Source of the DNA: an uncultured Prevotella sp. | GTDB lineage: Bacteria > Bacteroidota > Bacteroidia > Bacteroidales > Bacteroidaceae | Direction: 5' to 3' | Assembly: GCA_937916405.1 (NCBI GenBank) | Contig: CALFUF010000077.1 | Span: 1 to 22,528, forward strand | DNA length: 22,528 nucleotides | Shown here: piece by piece, positions 21,761-22,528 of the stretch | How the letters are laid out: the number at the start of each line of letters is the position of its first letter | Numbering within the stretch: the stretch's first letter is position 1 | Program-made: the position numbers and the translations under genes | The notes under the pieces: model-generated | Databases searched by the model: none | The model's input: only the letters and a program-made list of their open reading frames with translations | Told to the model about the DNA's origin: nothing

Positions 21761-22308
21761 GCCAATAACTCTTCAATTTGTTTAGCGATATTGGCGATAC
21801 TCTCTGTTGGCTCAAAGCGAGCTACCACCTGTCCCTTCTTGTTGATAAGGAATTTGGTGAAGTTCCATTTGATATCAGGTTTCTGCTTATAGTCAGGATC
21901 AGCCTTTGAGAGCATATCGTCCAAGATGGCTGTCAGGTTGTGGTTTGGATTCCATCCTGCAAAACCCTTCTGTTCCTTCAGGAAAGTAAAGAGTGGTTCA
22001 GCGTCCTCTCCGTTTACTTTCACCTTCTTAAAGCGAGGGAACTCCGTGCCGAAATTCAGTTTGCAGAACTCATGAATCGACTCGTCGGTACCAGGAGCCT
22101 GCTGTCCGAACTGGTTGCAGGGGAAATCGAGGATCTCAAATCCCTGACTATGATATTTCTTATAAAGCTCCTCCAGTTCATCGTACTGAGGAGTGAATCC
22201 ACATTTTGTCGCTGTGTTGACAATCAGTAATACCTCGTTCGCATACTCTTTCAGCGAAACATCCTTTCCTTTTCTGTCTTTGACAGAGAAATCATAAATA
22301 GTCTTCAT
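21757..22308 (-). CDS. glutathione peroxidase family protein (Cys type, probably thioredoxin-dependent)
   Basis: A 183-residue thiol peroxidase of the GPx family. Peroxidatic Cys36 in NTATKCGFTPQ replaces selenocysteine; Gln66 in DFPCNQFG and the Trp/Asn pair in KWNFTKFL complete the catalytic tetrad. Cys82 in HEFCKLNFG lies where thioredoxin-dependent non-animal GPx proteins have the resolving cysteine. Translational coupling to trxB (four-base overlap) supports use of the thioredoxin system rather than glutathione. No signal peptide, so cytoplasmic. Slightly longer than the usual roughly 160 residues, with a charged insertion near NHNLTAILDDMLSKAD, as in many Bacteroidota members. It detoxifies hydrogen peroxide and organic hydroperoxides. 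Confidence 0.93.
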   Translation of the reverse strand: MKTIYDFSVKDRKGKDVSLKEYANEVLLIVNTATKCGFTPQYDELEELYKKYHSQGFEILDFPCNQFGQQAPGTDESIHEFCKLNFGTEFPRFKKVKVNGEDAEPLFTFLKEQKGFAGWNPNHNLTAILDDMLSKADPDYKQKPDIKWNFTKFLINKKGQVVARFEPTESIANIAKQIEELLA

Positions 22309-22336
22309 TGTTGGTGATGTTATGGGTTAGTATTAA

Positions 22337-22383
22337 AAAAGGTGCTCTCCTTGGCATATGCAACTACCCAGGCAGCACCTTTT
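22337..22383 (-). terminator. terminator after rpmE2
   Basis: AAAAGGTGCT (22337-22346) pairs with AGCACCTTTT (22374-22383) around a 27-base loop. On the minus strand the stem is followed by TTTTTTAATA. It lies 24 bases past the rpmE2 stop and ends 28 bases before the peroxidase start. Confidence 0.75.
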
Positions 22384-22406
22384 ATCTTTCTTACGTGGAA
22401 ATATCG

Positions 22407-22528
22407 TTATTTCTTCGCAGCCTTACCGTAGCGGCTCATGAACTTGTCTACACGACCTGCAGTATCCACAAGCTTGCTCTTACCGGTATAGAAAGGGTGA
22501 GAGGTGCTCGAGATTTCGATTTTAACCA
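22407..22528 (-). CDS. rpmE2: 50S ribosomal protein bL31 type B (partial, C-terminal part)
   Basis: The window ends inside this gene. The visible 40 codons read VKIEISSTSHPFYTGKSKLV and end in VDKFMSRYGKAAKK before TAA (22407-22409). SHPFYTGK and the VDKFxxRYGK ending are diagnostic for bL31, a protein that bridges the ribosomal subunits. The N-terminus, and with it the presence or absence of the zinc-binding cysteines, lies outside the window, so type B is inferred from the C-terminal wording typical of Bacteroidota. It has its own terminator. Confidence 0.93.
   Translation of the reverse strand, partial: VKIEISSTSHPFYTGKSKLVDTAGRVDKFMSRYGKAAKK

Overview
The window looks like a chromosomal segment of a Bacteroidota species, most likely Prevotella or a close relative. 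Several promoters match the Bacteroidota form (TTTG/TTG about 19-23 nt upstream of TAnnTTTG), recognisable Shine-Dalgarno sequences are scarce, and typical Bacteroidota families are present: a hybrid two-component regulator, a WbuC cupin, small helicase-associated-domain proteins and a TrpB2-type enzyme. The assignment rests on recall of families and promoter form, not on a database search.

Layout. 161-1375: three overlapping small genes, a STAS-like DUF4325 protein and two single-pass membrane proteins. 1438-3241: surface-polysaccharide type genes (DegT/DnrJ aminotransferase, WbuC cupin). 3251-13207: a long accessory island holding a degenerate remnant, a small membrane operon with a HEPN-like motif, a stand-alone Cas2-like gene on the minus strand, a wrecked superoxide dismutase gene, a RelE/ParE-type toxin-antitoxin pair with a consensus promoter and repeated operator, a four-gene operon (PRTase-CE-like, ORC/CDC6-like AAA ATPase, unknown Rossmann-like protein, N6-adenine methyltransferase with a target-recognition-like C-terminus), two small unknown genes, a frameshifted TIR-domain gene and a helicase-associated-domain protein. 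13448-16768: a FlaA1/CapD/WbpM-type nucleotide-sugar dehydratase and a TrpB2-type PLP enzyme, closed by a strong terminator. 16769-17286: a large nested inverted repeat without a gene. 17287-20438 (minus): a sodium:solute symporter and a hybrid sensor kinase/regulator that lacks the usual periplasmic sensor. 20439-20827: regulatory DNA with a possible small RNA. 20828-22308 (minus): trxB and a Cys-type glutathione peroxidase, translationally coupled. 22407-22528 (minus): the end of rpmE2.

How it fits together. Polysaccharide genes flank a variable island that appears to have collected conflict and defence modules. The most interesting is the 6955-11864 operon, whose four genes are joined by gaps or overlaps of no more than 4 bases. 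It combines a PRPP-type transferase fold, an ORC/CDC6-like P-loop ATPase, an uncharacterised protein with a GTKPMALG motif and a modification methylase, which suggests a methylation-guarded defence system. A TIR gene follows it, broken by one apparent extra base. The pseudogenes (sodB, TIR, 3251-3542) show that the island is turning over. The trxB-peroxidase operon outside the island is housekeeping redox defence.
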